A DNA stretch of 64,000 nt from NCBI GenBank assembly GCA_902520725.1, contig CABYPB010000004.1, forward strand, positions 1-64,000, given 5' to 3'. Made by a program: the position numbers and the translations under genes. Position 1 is the first letter of the stretch. Every line of letters starts with the position of its first letter. Positions 1 through 10,350 of the stretch are shown one piece after another. Origin of the DNA: an uncultured SAR86 cluster bacterium. GTDB lineage: Bacteria; Pseudomonadota; Gammaproteobacteria; Magnimaribacterales; D2472. The notes beneath the pieces were generated by a model. That model was given only the letters and a program-made list of their open reading frames with translations, searched no databases and was not told the origin of the DNA.

Positions 1-165
1 TTTTGATATATTTTCACAATCATTTATATCGATAATATTATTAGAATCGATAAAAATTCTTAAAGTATTTCTTTTTTTTCCCCTCAAAATCTCTAATCCC
101 CATAAAATACAATTATTACTGTTTACAACAGGCTCGATTATATTTTTAAATTCGTCTTTATTCAT
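1..165 (-). CDS. rimP: Ribosome maturation factor RimP, N-terminal part (runs off the window)
   Basis: RimP helps assemble the 30S subunit. Only the first 55 codons lie in the window; the frame is open to the left edge. The translation contains LWGLEILRGKKRNTLRIFID followed by a DINDCENISK stretch, which matches the conserved RimP core (GxExxRG, then LRIYIDxxxGxxxxDCxxxS). The ATG at 163-165 lies just downstream of a hairpin with a T run and downstream of the initiator tRNA. This is the usual initiator tRNA-rimP-nusA-infB arrangement of gammaproteobacteria, so nusA would be expected beyond the edge. No clear Shine-Dalgarno sequence is seen. Confidence 0.9.
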   Translation of the reverse strand, partial: MNKDEFKNIIEPVVNSNNCILWGLEILRGKKRNTLRIFIDSNNIIDINDCENISK

Positions 166-176
166 TATTTTTATAT

Positions 177-196
177 AAAAAAAGGGCAAATGCCCC
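177..196 (-). terminator. Small hairpin with T-run between initiator tRNA and rimP
   Basis: Read on the minus strand, a GGGC/GCCC stem with a four-base loop is followed by seven T residues and lies 12 bases before the rimP ATG. It has the form of a weak intrinsic terminator or attenuator, and could separate the tRNA from the rimP mRNA or form the tRNA 3' processing region. The stem is only 4 bp, so termination would probably be partial. Confidence 0.5.
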
Positions 197-214
197 ACAA
201 AAAAATTTTAACTG

Positions 215-291
<77 letters not shown>

Positions 292-306
292 ACGCAGCGA
301 ACATGA

Positions 307-335
307 AGTTTATGAAAGTAAGCTAGATAGGTCAA
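307..335 (-). promoter_or_regulatory. Sigma-70 type promoter for initiator tRNA and rimP
   Basis: On the minus strand a -35 element TTGACC (330-335, five of six matches to consensus) is separated by exactly 17 bases from a -10 TAAACT (307-312, four of six). The predicted start of transcription is near position 300, just before the mature tRNA 5' end at 291. Confidence 0.6.
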
Positions 336-346
336 GTAAATTTTAT

Positions 347-374
347 ATTACAACAAATATAATATTGCTATAAT
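347..374 (+). promoter_or_regulatory. Sigma-70 type promoter for tRNA-Leu
   Basis: A perfect -10 TATAAT (369-374) lies 12 bases before tRNA-Leu. A -35 candidate ATTACA (347-352, four of six) precedes it by 16 bases. Together with the minus-strand promoter at 307-335 this makes the 95-base gap a divergent tRNA promoter region. Confidence 0.55.
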
Positions 375-386
375 CACCTGCTTTTT

Positions 387-473
387 GCCGAAGTGGTGGA
401 ATTGGTAGACACGCTAGCTTGAGGGGTTAGTGAGTGAAAACTCGTGCGGGTTCAAGTCCCGCCTTCGGCACCA
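387..473 (+). tRNA. tRNA-Leu (GAG)
   Basis: An 87-nt class II tRNA that begins GCCGAAGTGG and ends with TTCGGCACCA, so CCA is encoded. The anticodon loop TTGAGGG gives anticodon GAG, inside a CTAGC/GTTAG stem with one G:U pair. The variable arm is long, as in tRNA-Leu, and the T arm is GGTTCAAGTCC. Its orientation is unusual: in E. coli the secG-linked tRNA-Leu is co-directional with secG, while here it points at the 3' end of secG and ends 7 bases before that stop codon. It has its own -10 box. Confidence 0.97.
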
Positions 474-480
474 ATTTAGT

Positions 481-792
481 TTATTCTATTGGAATTTCGT
501 CAGATAGGCTTTCTTCAATAGCCTCTTCAATCAGAGGAGTTTCAAAAATAATTTCTGAATTTTCATTCTTGAGTAAATAGGCTAGTAATAATGACAATAT
601 TAGCCATAAAGCTACTAATGCATATGTTAATTTTCCAAGAAACCCTGACGGTCCCAGTGCTCCAAACATCGAATTTGACGAACCACCTCCAAAAGCTGAT
701 CCTAAATCAGACCCTTTTCCTTGTTGTAATAAAACCATTGTTATTATTACAACGGCCAAAATTACGTTAATAACTGTTAAAAAAACTATCAT
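481..792 (-). CDS. secG: Protein-export membrane protein SecG
   Basis: SecG is an auxiliary subunit of the SecYEG preprotein channel in the inner membrane. The 103-aa protein has two hydrophobic segments (about residues 3-22 and 53-74). They flank a glycine/serine-rich cytosolic loop containing GKGSDLGSAFGGGSSNSMFG, the hallmark of the family. The C-terminus is an acidic tail (about residues 76-103, rich in E and D). The gene follows tpiA with a 10-base gap and is the last of the carA-to-secG run, as in Pseudomonas. Its 3' end faces the convergent tRNA-Leu. Confidence 0.95.
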   Translation of the reverse strand: MIVFLTVINVILAVVIITMVLLQQGKGSDLGSAFGGGSSNSMFGALGPSGFLGKLTYALVALWLILSLLLAYLLKNENSEIIFETPLIEEAIEESLSDEIPIE

Positions 793-802
793 CTTGGTTC
801 AC

Positions 803-1567
803 TTATATTATAAATTCGTTCCATATATTAACTATCTCTCCAAAGGTTGAGCCTTCTAGCGAAGCCCCTCCTATCAAAGCACCATCTACAAACTCTTCTA
901 CAAAAAAACTTTTAGCATTTTTATTAGTTACACTTCCGCCGTAAATAACATCAGGTACAAGACTATTTGCAGAAACGGATTGTACAACATCTTTTATATA
1001 TTTATGAATATCATTTATATCTTTTGGTTCTGGTGTTAACCCGCTTCCAATTGCCCAAACCGGCTCATAGGCAATTGTAAAATCTCTACTAAGATTTAAA
1101 CCATCAATTACTTCAAGTTGGTTTTTGAGGACATCTTTTGTAATACCCTCTTTATTTTCTTCTTTTGTCTCTCCGATGCAGAGTATTGGTCTTAGATTGC
1201 TTGCGTTAACAGCATGTATTTTTTTTCTAATCAAGTCGTTATCTTCATGAAAAAATTCTCTTCTTTCTGAATGGCCAATAATTACAAAAGTTATATCACC
1301 ATGTTTTTCGAGCATTTCAACGGATATTGCACCTGTTCTTGATCCTGACGAATAATCAACATCTTGAGCTCCAGTATGCATATCCCACATATCATGATCA
1401 TTTTCATCTCTATTGCTCCAGAATTCAATTTCTGGATAAGCATCTGCGATATTAATAAATGGCGGAGCCATTCCTACATAAAATTCTACTGGCGGACAAG
1501 AATTTACAAAGTCATCTACCCATTTAGGATAATTTACTATATTTGACTTAAAATTAGCAATTATCAT
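803..1567 (-). CDS. tpiA: Triosephosphate isomerase
   Basis: This enzyme interconverts dihydroxyacetone phosphate and glyceraldehyde 3-phosphate in the cytosol. At 254 aa it has normal length. Visible active-site elements are NFK (Lys7), IIGHSERR (His99) and AYEPVWAIG (Glu168), and the phosphate-binding YGGSV loop is near the C-terminus. Its start overlaps the glmM stop by 4 bases, implying translational coupling. Position between glmM and secG is the Pseudomonas arrangement rather than that of E. coli, where tpiA lies elsewhere. Confidence 0.97.
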   Translation of the reverse strand: MIIANFKSNIVNYPKWVDDFVNSCPPVEFYVGMAPPFINIADAYPEIEFWSNRDENDHDMWDMHTGAQDVDYSSGSRTGAISVEMLEKHGDITFVIIGHSERREFFHEDNDLIRKKIHAVNASNLRPILCIGETKEENKEGITKDVLKNQLEVIDGLNLSRDFTIAYEPVWAIGSGLTPEPKDINDIHKYIKDVVQSVSANSLVPDVIYGGSVTNKNAKSFFVEEFVDGALIGGASLEGSTFGEIVNIWNEFII

Positions 1568-2886
1568 GATTTTGACTTAATTAATTTTTCAATATCAGAT
1601 GCAAACTTTTCTGCAACACTTTTTTCAGATGATTCAACCATTATTCTAATCTTGGGTTCCGTTCCAGATGGCCTTACTAATATTCTTCCAACAGTCAAAT
1701 CAGATTCAATTTTTTTGAGAAGGGATTTAATATCTTTATCGTTAATAATATCTTTGTTAGAAACTTCTACTGCTTTATTGATTTGTGGTATTTTGGTGTA
1801 AGTTGATAGAACTTCTGACGGTTTTTTCCCAAGAATTAACAGTGAAGAAATTACTTTCAAAGCAGCTATTGTTCCATCACCAGTGCTAACTAAGTCTTTG
1901 CAAATTATATGGCCTGATGTTTCTCCACCTAACATCCAACCCTTATCAGTTAGCATGTTAGTAACATATTTATCACCAACATCTGCTCTTTTAAATTTGT
2001 AACCAAGTTTTTTAATTCCATCTTCTAATCCAAGATTACTCATAAGTGTTCCCACAACACCGGACCATGAGCCTGTTCGATTTGGATTAGAAAAAGCTAG
2101 GATATAAAGCAAGTCATCTCCGTCAAGTATGTTGCCTTTTTCATCAACCAAGATAACTCTATCTCCATCTCCATCAAGAGAAATTCCATAATCTGCCCTA
2201 TGCTTAATTACTTCCTTTTGAATAAGTTCTGGATGTGTAGAACCACATTCTTGATTGATATTATATCCATCTGGATTAATGCCAATAGTGATGACCTCAG
2301 CACCTAATTCTTGAAATATTTCTGGACTAACTTTATAACATGCGCCATTTGCACAATCTAAAACAATTCTTAATGATGCAAACGATATATCTGAAGGAAC
2401 TGTGGATTTGCAAAACTCAATATATCTTGGGCCTGATTCATCAAACCTATATGCCTTACCAATTTTTGATGTTTCAACAGGATTTAAATCAGATGAAATA
2501 TATTTTTCAATTCTTTTTTCAATATCTCTAGAAATTTTTTCGCCATCATCATTAAAGATCTTAATACCATTATCTAAAAAATCGTTATGAGAGGCGCTTA
2601 TTACAACACCAAATTTATTTCTTAGGGTTTTAGTCAAATATGCTATACCTGGAGTCGGTAATGGCCCAGCAAGCTGGACATTTACACCAGCGGCAATAAA
2701 GCCTGCTTGTAGGGCTGATTCAAGCATATATCCAGAAATTCTAGTATCTTTGCCAATTACAACAGTGTTCCAGCCTAACTCTTTCATGACAATGCCAGTA
2801 GCATGCCCGATTTTTAAACAAGCTTCGGGTGTTATTACGCTCTCAACGGGTCCCCTTATCCCGTCAGTGCCAAATTTCAATTTCAT
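1564..2886 (-). CDS. glmM: Phosphoglucosamine mutase
   Basis: GlmM converts glucosamine-6-phosphate to glucosamine-1-phosphate for UDP-GlcNAc synthesis, feeding peptidoglycan and lipid A. The 440-aa protein begins with the FGTDGIRG motif. It carries the catalytic phosphoserine loop ISASHN (Ser99), the metal-binding DGDGDR, the sugar-binding GGETSGH and the C-terminal phosphate site RPSGTEPKIR. The residue after SASHN is Asp where Pro is common in the family. It follows ftsH directly (10-base gap); folP, which normally sits between the two, is absent. Confidence 0.97.
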   Translation of the reverse strand: MKLKFGTDGIRGPVESVITPEACLKIGHATGIVMKELGWNTVVIGKDTRISGYMLESALQAGFIAAGVNVQLAGPLPTPGIAYLTKTLRNKFGVVISASHNDFLDNGIKIFNDDGEKISRDIEKRIEKYISSDLNPVETSKIGKAYRFDESGPRYIEFCKSTVPSDISFASLRIVLDCANGACYKVSPEIFQELGAEVITIGINPDGYNINQECGSTHPELIQKEVIKHRADYGISLDGDGDRVILVDEKGNILDGDDLLYILAFSNPNRTGSWSGVVGTLMSNLGLEDGIKKLGYKFKRADVGDKYVTNMLTDKGWMLGGETSGHIICKDLVSTGDGTIAALKVISSLLILGKKPSEVLSTYTKIPQINKAVEVSNKDIINDKDIKSLLKKIESDLTVGRILVRPSGTEPKIRIMVESSEKSVAEKFASDIEKLIKSKS

Positions 2887-2895
2887 GAAAAAAGA

Positions 2896-4803
2896 TTATA
2901 ACTCTTCTGCAGTACCTTTTATTGAAGTTTTTTTCGAAGACTTTCCTGATGGACTATCATCTGACCAACCCTTTGGCTCTCTTGGAGTAGCACCCTCCAT
3001 AATGTCATCGATCTGCTCAATGCCAATAGTTTCGTATTTAAGTAGAGCATCAGCCATTACATTTAACTTATCTAGGTTTTCATTTAAAAGTTTCTCAGCA
3101 CGCACATAGCAAGAATCAATAATAGCTTTTACTTCTGAATCAATTAACTTAGATGTTTGATCACTTCTAATTTGGGCAGGATTTGAAGCAGATCTTCCTA
3201 GAAATGGGCTTCCTTCATCTTCACCATATTTAATTGTCCCCAATTCATCTGAAAACCCCCACTTAGTTACCATATTAGTAGCTATTCCTGTAGCTACTTC
3301 AATATCATTAGATGCTCCAGTGGTAATGCCGTCGTGCCCGTTTATAATACTTTCAGCTATTCTTCCACCAAATAAAGTAGTAATTCTGCCTAAGAGATAT
3401 TCCTTGCTTTGCATATATGTATCTTCTTCAGGAAGAAACATTGTTACACCAAGCGCTCTACCTCTTGGAATAATAGTTACTTTATAAACAGGATCATGAG
3501 TCGGACATAATCTTCCAACAATTGCATGACCAGCTTCATGAAAAGCAGTAATTCTCTTTTGTTCTTCACTTAGAATCATTGATTTTCTCTCAGCACCCAT
3601 CATAATTTTGTCTTTTGCAAGATCTAGATGAGACTGATCAATTTTTTTATCAGAATATCTTGCAGCAAAAAGTGCAGCTTCATTAATTAAATTTGCAAGG
3701 TCAGCTCCAGAAAATCCAGGAGTGCCTCTTGCAATAACTAGTGGGTCAACATCAGCGGCTAATGGTACCTTCCTCATATGAACTTTTAAAATAGCCTCTC
3801 TGCCTCTTATATCAGGAAGATCAACAACAACCTGTCTATCAAACCTTCCAGGTCTTAAGAGTGCTGGATCTAGAACATCAGGTCTATTAGTTGCAGCTAT
3901 TACAATAACACCGTCATTTCCTTCGAATCCATCCATTTCAACTAGCAACTGGTTAAGTGTTTGTTCTCTTTCGTCATGGCCACCACCAAGTCCTGCACCT
4001 CTATGCCTACCTACAGCATCTATTTCGTCAATAAAAACAATACAAGGTGATTGTTTCTTAGCTTGATCAAACATATCTCTTACTCTTGAAGCACCAACTC
4101 CAACAAACATTTCAACAAAATCAGAACCTGAGATTGTAAAAAACGGAACTTTTGCTTCACCTGCAACAGCTCTAGCAATTAAGGTTTTACCAGTTCCTGG
4201 AGGACCAACCATCAAAACTCCTCTTGGTATCTTTCCACCTAATTTTTGAAATTTTGTTGGGTCTCTTAAAAAATCAACTAATTCTTGAACATCTTGTTTT
4301 GCTTCTTCACATCCTGCCACATCTTTGAAAGTTGTTTTAACCTTTCCACCTTCCATTAATTTAGCTTTGCTTCTTCCAAAAGACATAGGCCCGCCCTTAC
4401 CAGACATACCTCCCTGCATTTGTCTCATGAAAAAGAAAAATATTGCTAAAAGCAATAATATGGGAAAGGCACCTACTAGTAATTGTGAAAAAATAGATGG
4501 CTGCTCTACCTTTTCATAAACTGCAATTACCCCATTTTCTTCAATAGCATTATCTACGGCTTCATCTTTTTTAAAGATTGGATGCGTTGTTTCAAATTTT
4601 GAACCATCCAAGCGATCTCCAATAATAGTCATTTGATCACCCTTGTAGACCACCTTTGCGACCCTATCTGATAATACTTCTTGCTTAAATTGACTATAAC
4701 TAATCTGTTCTCTAGCAGATGAATTTTCAACATTATTAAATACATAAACCATGAGTGAGCCTAGGACGACCCAAACAACTAAATTTCTTACAAAACTACT
4801 CAT
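2896..4803 (-). CDS. ftsH: ATP-dependent zinc metalloprotease FtsH
   Basis: FtsH is the membrane-anchored AAA+ protease for short-lived and misassembled proteins; in E. coli it also degrades LpxC and sigma-32. The 635-aa protein has two transmembrane segments (about residues 7-24 and 108-126) around a periplasmic domain. The AAA+ module has Walker A GPPGTGKT (200-207), Walker [11 protein letters not shown] and the SRH region with [20 protein letters not shown]. The M41 protease domain has HEAGH near residue 420. The ATG lies 4 bases after the rlmE stop. Confidence 0.98.
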   Translation of the reverse strand: MSSFVRNLVVWVVLGSLMVYVFNNVENSSAREQISYSQFKQEVLSDRVAKVVYKGDQMTIIGDRLDGSKFETTHPIFKKDEAVDNAIEENGVIAVYEKVEQPSIFSQLLVGAFPILLLLAIFFFFMRQMQGGMSGKGGPMSFGRSKAKLMEGGKVKTTFKDVAGCEEAKQDVQELVDFLRDPTKFQKLGGKIPRGVLMVGPPGTGKTLIARAVAGEAKVPFFTISGSDFVEMFVGVGASRVRDMFDQAKKQSPCIVFIDEIDAVGRHRGAGLGGGHDEREQTLNQLLVEMDGFEGNDGVIVIAATNRPDVLDPALLRPGRFDRQVVVDLPDIRGREAILKVHMRKVPLAADVDPLVIARGTPGFSGADLANLINEAALFAARYSDKKIDQSHLDLAKDKIMMGAERKSMILSEEQKRITAFHEAGHAIVGRLCPTHDPVYKVTIIPRGRALGVTMFLPEEDTYMQSKEYLLGRITTLFGGRIAESIINGHDGITTGASNDIEVATGIATNMVTKWGFSDELGTIKYGEDEGSPFLGRSASNPAQIRSDQTSKLIDSEVKAIIDSCYVRAEKLLNENLDKLNVMADALLKYETIGIEQIDDIMEGATPREPKGWSDDSPSGKSSKKTSIKGTAEEL

Positions 4804-4807
4804 AAAA

Positions 4808-5371
4808 TTATTTTACTCCAAATAAATAAATCTCGCCCGATTGTTTTTTTGATGCCATAGGCTTAAACATTTGAACTTCTTTAAATGACATTTCCATCTC
4901 TCTTCTTAATGTTTTTAACATGTTGTTTTGAAAAGTCTTCATAATCATTATGCCATCTCTATTCAAGTAGTTTTTTGCAACATTGACTGTCATTTGATTA
5001 AGTTCAAATATATTTTCAATATCAATTGCACCAATACCACTCAAGTTTGGGGCTATATCTGAAATTACAAGATTAAATGTGCCTTTAAGTTTATTAATCT
5101 CAATAATGTTATCAATATTCTCTATGCTATCTTTATAAAAATTGACTCCATCAATTGGCTCCATGTCCAATATATCGACAGCATAAATATTAACATTTGA
5201 ATATTTTTTTTTTATGTATTGAGACCAACCGCCAGGAGATGATCCAATATCTAAAACATTTTTATATTTTTTTTTTGGTTTTATTTTGCTTAAAATTTCT
5301 TCTAATTTAAAAACTGCTCTTGTGCGGTAGCCCATTTGCTTAGCTTTATTAGCCCAATTATCTGCATGCAT
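4808..5371 (-). CDS. rlmE: 23S rRNA (U2552) 2'-O-methyltransferase RlmE
   Basis: RlmE methylates the ribose of U2552 in 23S rRNA late in 50S assembly. The 187-aa protein shows the SAM-binding motif [17 protein letters not shown] and the DIAPN motif. KTFQ and GEIYLFG segments near the C-terminus complete the K-D-K-E catalytic set. It starts shortly before the conserved [21 protein letters not shown] region and lacks the N-terminal 20 or so residues of the E. coli protein. It lies 2 bases after greA and just before ftsH. yhbY, often found between greA and rlmE, is missing. Confidence 0.95.
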   Translation of the reverse strand: MHADNWANKAKQMGYRTRAVFKLEEILSKIKPKKKYKNVLDIGSSPGGWSQYIKKKYSNVNIYAVDILDMEPIDGVNFYKDSIENIDNIIEINKLKGTFNLVISDIAPNLSGIGAIDIENIFELNQMTVNVAKNYLNRDGIMIMKTFQNNMLKTLRREMEMSFKEVQMFKPMASKKQSGEIYLFGVK

Positions 5372-5373
5372 TT

Positions 5374-5850
5374 TTAAATATGCTTAACATCAAGAATCTC
5401 ATAATTTAAATTTCCTGATGGTGTTTCAATTATTATTTCATCTTCAACAAACTTTCCAACTAGCCCTCTAGCAATCGGAGTATCTATTGATATATCTCCT
5501 TTATCAGGATTAGATTCGAGATTGCCAACAATTTTAAATGTAATTTCTTTATCATTATCAATATCATATATTTGAATGGTTGATCCAAATACAACTCGTC
5601 CAGTTTCAGGTATATCTTTTACATCAATAACTTGTGCATTTGCTAGGGCACTTTCAATTTCATTAATTTTTGACTCTATAAGACCCTGCAACTCTTTTGC
5701 AGCGTGATATTCTGCATTTTCTTTTAGGTCACCATGAGCTCTGGCCTCGGCGATGGCTTCTGAAATTTTAGGCCTTTCAATAAATTTTAGATTGGAAAGT
5801 TTTTCTTTTATTAAAATTTCACCATCTTTTGTTAGCGGTATTCTATTCAT
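5374..5850 (-). CDS. greA: Transcription elongation factor GreA
   Basis: GreA rescues backtracked RNA polymerase by stimulating transcript cleavage. The start is set at the ATG at 5848-5850 giving MNRIPLTKDGEI, the normal N-terminus; a longer frame to 5940 would only add a non-homologous extension overlapping carB. The product is 158 aa, the usual length. The N-terminal coiled coil carries ISEAIAEARAHGDLKENAEY, including the acidic tip residues (D, E) needed for cleavage, and the C-terminal FKBP-like domain follows. It begins 22 bases after the carB stop. Confidence 0.96.
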   Translation of the reverse strand: MNRIPLTKDGEILIKEKLSNLKFIERPKISEAIAEARAHGDLKENAEYHAAKELQGLIESKINEIESALANAQVIDVKDIPETGRVVFGSTIQIYDIDNDKEITFKIVGNLESNPDKGDISIDTPIARGLVGKFVEDEIIIETPSGNLNYEILDVKHI

Positions 5851-5872
5851 TATTAAATTATAGCAACTGAAA

Positions 5873-8800
5873 CTATGATTTATTAATTTCTTGAAGAGTG
5901 TTATACGTCCATTTATCTTCACTATTCTGAAGTGCCTCAATTACTGCAGATGCTCCAAACATAGTTGTTGTACAAAAAATCTTATTTCTCAGTGCGCTTT
6001 GCCTTATTGATGCGGAATCTTTTATAGATTGAGTTCCTTCCGTAGTATTTATGACAAGATCTATTTCATTATTTAAAATGCTATCAACCACATGTGGTCG
6101 CCCTTCATTAACTTTATTAATTTTTTTAACTTTGCAACCTAGAGTTTCAATATATCTTGCGCTACCACTAGTAGCTACTACCTTAAATCCACATTTAATA
6201 ATTGCAGGCACAAAATCATCTAGAAATTTCCTATCAGATTTTTTTACACTAACAAAAACAACTCCAGACTTTCTTAAAAGTTTGTTAGCTCCTTTTTGCG
6301 CTTTTGCATAAGCTTCACCAAAATTTGGTCCAATGCCCATTACCTCACCGGTTGATTTCATTTCTGGTCCAAGAATAGGATCTACATGAGGAAATTTATC
6401 AAATGGCATTACTGCTTCTTTCACAAAAGATAAACCTTTAGGAAGATCAGACGAAAAGCTTTGGTCTTTAAGGCTTTTACCTATCATTGCTTTTGATGCA
6501 ACTTTGGCCAGAGAGTTACCTATAGCCTTTGATATGAAAGGGACGGTTCTTGAAGCTCTTGGATTAACTTCAATTATATAAACTTCGTCATCTTTAATTG
6601 CAAATTGTATATTCATTAATCCAATAATATTTAGTTCTTTAGAAATATTAACTGCTTGCTCTTTCATTTTATCTTGAATGTTATTTGATAGGCTGTATGG
6701 TGGAAGAGAACATGCTGAATCTCCAGAATGTATACCCGCTTGCTCTATATGCTGCAAAATTCCACCTATTTGAATGTTTGTTCCGTCAGAAACAACATCT
6801 ACATCCACTTCAACAGCATCGGTTAAATAACTGTCTAAAAGAATTGGTTTGCTATTTGAAACTTCGACAGCTTCATTTAAATACTTTTCAAGCTCCTTGA
6901 GGTTATTAACTAATTGCATTGCTCTTCCGCCAAGAACATATGAAGGTCTTACCACAATTGGGAAGCCAATTTCTTCAGCCTTAACTAAGGCCTCATTAAG
7001 ATTTTTTGCAGTAGCATTAGAGGGTTGTTTCAAATTTAATTTATTTACTAATTCTTGGAACCTTTCTCTATCTTCAGATCTATCAATTGCATCAACATCA
7101 GTACCTAATATTTTTAAACCTTTTTGAGATAAAATCTCAGCAAGCTTCAATGGAGTTTGTCCACCAAATTGAATTATTATTCCTTCAGGATTCTCAATAT
7201 CTATAATATCAAGTATTTTTTCAGATGTTATTGGTTCGAAATATAACCTATTTGAAACATCATAATCTGTTGAAACAGTCTCTGGATTACAATTTACCAT
7301 TATTGATTCATAGCCCTCTTCTTGCATTGCCAATGAAGCATGAACACAGCAATAATCAAACTCTATGCCTTGCCCGATTCTATTTGGTCCGCTTCCAAGA
7401 ACTAATACTTTCTTTTTAGTAGTTGGTTTGCTTTCACATTTACCACCGTAAGAAGAATACATATAGCAAGTAGATGTTGCGAATTCTGCGGCACATGTAT
7501 CAACTCTTCTGAAGATTGGGAGTACTCCTAAATCTTTTCTTAGATTTCTTATAGAATCTTCGTCTGAGCCTATAAGTTCTGATATCCTACTGTCAGAAAA
7601 ACCTTTCTCTTTAATAATTTTTAAATAGCTAGCTTCCAGATCATCTTCTTTTGTATTAATTAAGTTTTTTTCAATTTCTAATATCTCATCGATTTGATCT
7701 AAAAACCAATAATCAATCTTTGTTAATGAGTGGATTTTAGACAAAGACCAGCCATTTCTTATAGCATCAGCAACATAAAAAATCCTTTTAGGGCCAGGAA
7801 TAGTAAGTTCGTTAAGAATTTCCTCTTTGGAAATATCAGAATGATTAGATCTTAAGGAATTAAGGCCATTTAAACCTTCCTCCATACTACAAAGAGCTTT
7901 TTGAAATGATTCTTGAAAATTTGAACCTATTGACATTACTTCGCCAACAGATTTCATCTGAGTTGTTAATTTTGGACTAGCTTGAGGAAATTTCTCAAAT
8001 GCAAACTTTGGAATTTTAGTAACAATATAATCAATACTTGGCTCAAAAGAAGCTGGTGTTAGACCTCCAGTAATGTCATTTTTTAATTCATCAAGCGTGA
8101 ATCCTACTGACAACAAAGCAGCAACTTTAGCAATTGGGAAACCTGTTGCTTTAGATGCCAAAGCTGATGATCTACTTACTCTTGGATTCATTTCAATGAC
8201 AACCATCTTTCCGTTTTCAGGATTGACTGCAAATTGAACATTTGAACCACCTGTATCAACTCCAATTTCTCTTAAAATTTTAAAAGAAGCATTTCTCATA
8301 ATCTGGAACTCTTTGTCTGTGAGTGTTTGAGCAGGAGCAATGGTTATTGAGTCGCCTGTATGAATGCCCATAGGATCTAAATTTTCTATAGAGCAAATTA
8401 TTATGCAATTATCTTCGCAATCTCTCACCACTTCCATTTCATATTCTTTCCAGCCTATTAAAGACTCATCTATTAAAAGTTCATTAGTAGGAGATAGTTC
8501 AAGTCCTTTTTCGCAAATGTTCTTAAATTCAGTAATATTGTATGCAATACCCCCACCTGTTCCACCCATAGTAAAAGATGGCCTTATAATACAGGGGAAT
8601 CCTATTTTCTTTTGAACATCTAAAGCATCGTTCATTGAATGTGCGATTCCAGAAGCAGGTGTTTCAAGATTAATTGCTTTCATGGTTTCATCAAAAAGCT
8701 GCCTATCTTCGGCTTTATCTATAGCGGTTCTATTGGCTCCTATAAGAATTACATTGTGTTTTTTTAGAATGCCTTTTTTATCTAATGTCAATGCGGTATT

Positions 8801-9088
8801 TAAGGCAGTTTGCCCGCCCATTGTTGGTAGGATTGCATCAGGTGATTCTTTTTCTATAATTTTTTCTACAGATTTCCAATGGATTGGTTCTATGTATGTT
8901 GCATCTGCAAGCAGAGGATCTGTCATAATAGTAGCTGGATTTGAATTCACCAGTATTACTCTAAAGCCCTCTTCTTTTAAAGCCTTGCATGCTTGAGCGC
9001 CTGAATAGTCAAACTCACATGCTTGACCGATAATAATTGGCCCTGCTCCAATTATTAATATTGAAGATATGTCTTTACGTCTTGGCAT
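5873..9088 (-). CDS. carB: Carbamoyl-phosphate synthase large subunit
   Basis: CarB makes carbamoyl phosphate from bicarbonate, ATP and ammonia delivered by CarA, for pyrimidine and arginine synthesis. The 1071-aa protein has the expected duplicated architecture: two carboxyphosphate/carbamate ATP-grasp halves, each with a GxGPxxIGQxxEFDY motif (near residues 14 and 560), and metal-binding [18 protein letters not shown] and [16 protein letters not shown] loops. A C-terminal MGS-like allosteric domain covers about residues 940-1071. The start overlaps the carA 3' end by 14 bases. Confidence 0.98.
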   Translation of the reverse strand: MPRRKDISSILIIGAGPIIIGQACEFDYSGAQACKALKEEGFRVILVNSNPATIMTDPLLADATYIEPIHWKSVEKIIEKESPDAILPTMGGQTALNTALTLDKKGILKKHNVILIGANRTAIDKAEDRQLFDETMKAINLETPASGIAHSMNDALDVQKKIGFPCIIRPSFTMGGTGGGIAYNITEFKNICEKGLELSPTNELLIDESLIGWKEYEMEVVRDCEDNCIIICSIENLDPMGIHTGDSITIAPAQTLTDKEFQIMRNASFKILREIGVDTGGSNVQFAVNPENGKMVVIEMNPRVSRSSALASKATGFPIAKVAALLSVGFTLDELKNDITGGLTPASFEPSIDYIVTKIPKFAFEKFPQASPKLTTQMKSVGEVMSIGSNFQESFQKALCSMEEGLNGLNSLRSNHSDISKEEILNELTIPGPKRIFYVADAIRNGWSLSKIHSLTKIDYWFLDQIDEILEIEKNLINTKEDDLEASYLKIIKEKGFSDSRISELIGSDEDSIRNLRKDLGVLPIFRRVDTCAAEFATSTCYMYSSYGGKCESKPTTKKKVLVLGSGPNRIGQGIEFDYCCVHASLAMQEEGYESIMVNCNPETVSTDYDVSNRLYFEPITSEKILDIIDIENPEGIIIQFGGQTPLKLAEILSQKGLKILGTDVDAIDRSEDRERFQELVNKLNLKQPSNATAKNLNEALVKAEEIGFPIVVRPSYVLGGRAMQLVNNLKELEKYLNEAVEVSNSKPILLDSYLTDAVEVDVDVVSDGTNIQIGGILQHIEQAGIHSGDSACSLPPYSLSNNIQDKMKEQAVNISKELNIIGLMNIQFAIKDDEVYIIEVNPRASRTVPFISKAIGNSLAKVASKAMIGKSLKDQSFSSDLPKGLSFVKEAVMPFDKFPHVDPILGPEMKSTGEVMGIGPNFGEAYAKAQKGANKLLRKSGVVFVSVKKSDRKFLDDFVPAIIKCGFKVVATSGSARYIETLGCKVKKINKVNEGRPHVVDSILNNEIDLVINTTEGTQSIKDSASIRQSALRNKIFCTTTMFGASAVIEALQNSEDKWTYNTLQEINKS

Positions 9089-10196
9089 ACTCTTTTACCA
9101 TTAAACTAAATTTCTTAAAAAGATTTTGTATTTCTTGAGGACCTGGACTAGCTTCTGGGTGACCCTGGAAACTGAAAGCAGGAGCATCAATAAACTCTAT
9201 TCCTTGCAGTGATCCATCAAATAAAGACACATGAGTGATCTTTATATTTTTTGGTAATGTATCAACATCTACTGCAAACCCATGATTTTGACTTGTTATA
9301 AATACTTCTTTAGTCTCAATGTCTTGCACAGGATGATTTGCTCCATGATGACCAAATTTCATTTTGTAAGTATTAGCACCTCCAGCAAGAGCGAGCAATT
9401 GATGGCCCAGGCAAATCCCAAAAATAGGAACTTTTTTTTGTAAAAAATTTCTTATACTTTCTATTGCGTAATCACAAGGCTGAGGATCTCCTGGACCGTT
9501 TGATAGAAATATGCCTTTTGGAGACAATTTAAGAATTTCACCAACAGGAGTTTTAGCATTAACTACTTTGACTTCTCCAACGTGCTCACTGAGAAGTCTT
9601 AATATATTTTCTTTTATGCCAAAATCATATGCAATAACTGGATAACTATCTTTAGACTCATGATAGTTTGGCCAAGTGCCTTCATTCCATTGATAACTGC
9701 ATTCTGCTGAAACAACTTTTGCTAAATCCATACCTTTTAATCCTGAGAATTCTTTTGCAGCAACCAATGCTTCACTTTCTGAAATTTTTGATAAAGCACC
9801 AATACAACAATTCATAGCACCTTTTTCTCTTAAGATTGATGTGATTTCCCTTGTATCAATATCAGATATACCAACAACATCATTTTTGACTAGAAACTCC
9901 TCCAGTGAACTTGTTGATCTCCAATTAGATGGTTTTTCACAGAAGTTTTTAACAACCATTCCAGAGGCATGAATTATATTAGATTCATTGTCTTGATCGT
10001 TTATACCAGTATTTCCAATATGTGGGTGAGTGAATGTAATAATTTGTTTCTTATATGACGGATCAGTAATAATCTCCTGATACCCAGTCATTGAGGTGTT
10101 AAAGACAAGCTCCCCTACATCAAATTTTTCTTTCCCAAAACCTTTCCCATAGAATACACTACCGTCTTCAAATGCTAATATTGCTTTGAATGACAT
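9075..10196 (-). CDS. carA: Carbamoyl-phosphate synthase small (glutaminase) subunit
   Basis: CarA hydrolyses glutamine and channels ammonia to CarB. The ATG at 10194-10196 is chosen because AAGGAG lies 8 bases upstream of it; a GTG three codons earlier would sit inside that ribosome-binding site. The 373-aa product has the class I amidotransferase triad: Cys262 in FGICLGHQ, and His346/Glu348 in [12 protein letters not shown]. In Pseudomonas dapB precedes carA; here dapB is about 36 kb away and carA begins the operon, diverging from map. Confidence 0.97.
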   Translation of the reverse strand: MSFKAILAFEDGSVFYGKGFGKEKFDVGELVFNTSMTGYQEIITDPSYKKQIITFTHPHIGNTGINDQDNESNIIHASGMVVKNFCEKPSNWRSTSSLEEFLVKNDVVGISDIDTREITSILREKGAMNCCIGALSKISESEALVAAKEFSGLKGMDLAKVVSAECSYQWNEGTWPNYHESKDSYPVIAYDFGIKENILRLLSEHVGEVKVVNAKTPVGEILKLSPKGIFLSNGPGDPQPCDYAIESIRNFLQKKVPIFGICLGHQLLALAGGANTYKMKFGHHGANHPVQDIETKEVFITSQNHGFAVDVDTLPKNIKITHVSLFDGSLQGIEFIDAPAFSFQGHPEASPGPQEIQNLFKKFSLMVKEYAKT

Positions 10197-10350
10197 TAAA
10201 AACACTCCTTAGTATAAGGATTTTTTGAGAAAGATTTAGGTAAACTATTTAAAGAATTTTTAGATTTTAATGAGCTAAAATTACATGCTGGCATTAAAAT
10301 TGTACTTTATAGATTAAGTTGTCTAATGTCTATATATAAATTAAAAAAAT

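Noticed and set aside
6051-9000. Long open frames on the plus strand opposite carB
   Set aside because: They are antisense shadows of a well-conserved gene, with no family similarity and no ribosome-binding site.
9075-10205. Upstream GTG as carA start
   Set aside because: The GTG overlaps the AAGGAG ribosome-binding site of the ATG at 10196, which also gives the family N-terminus.
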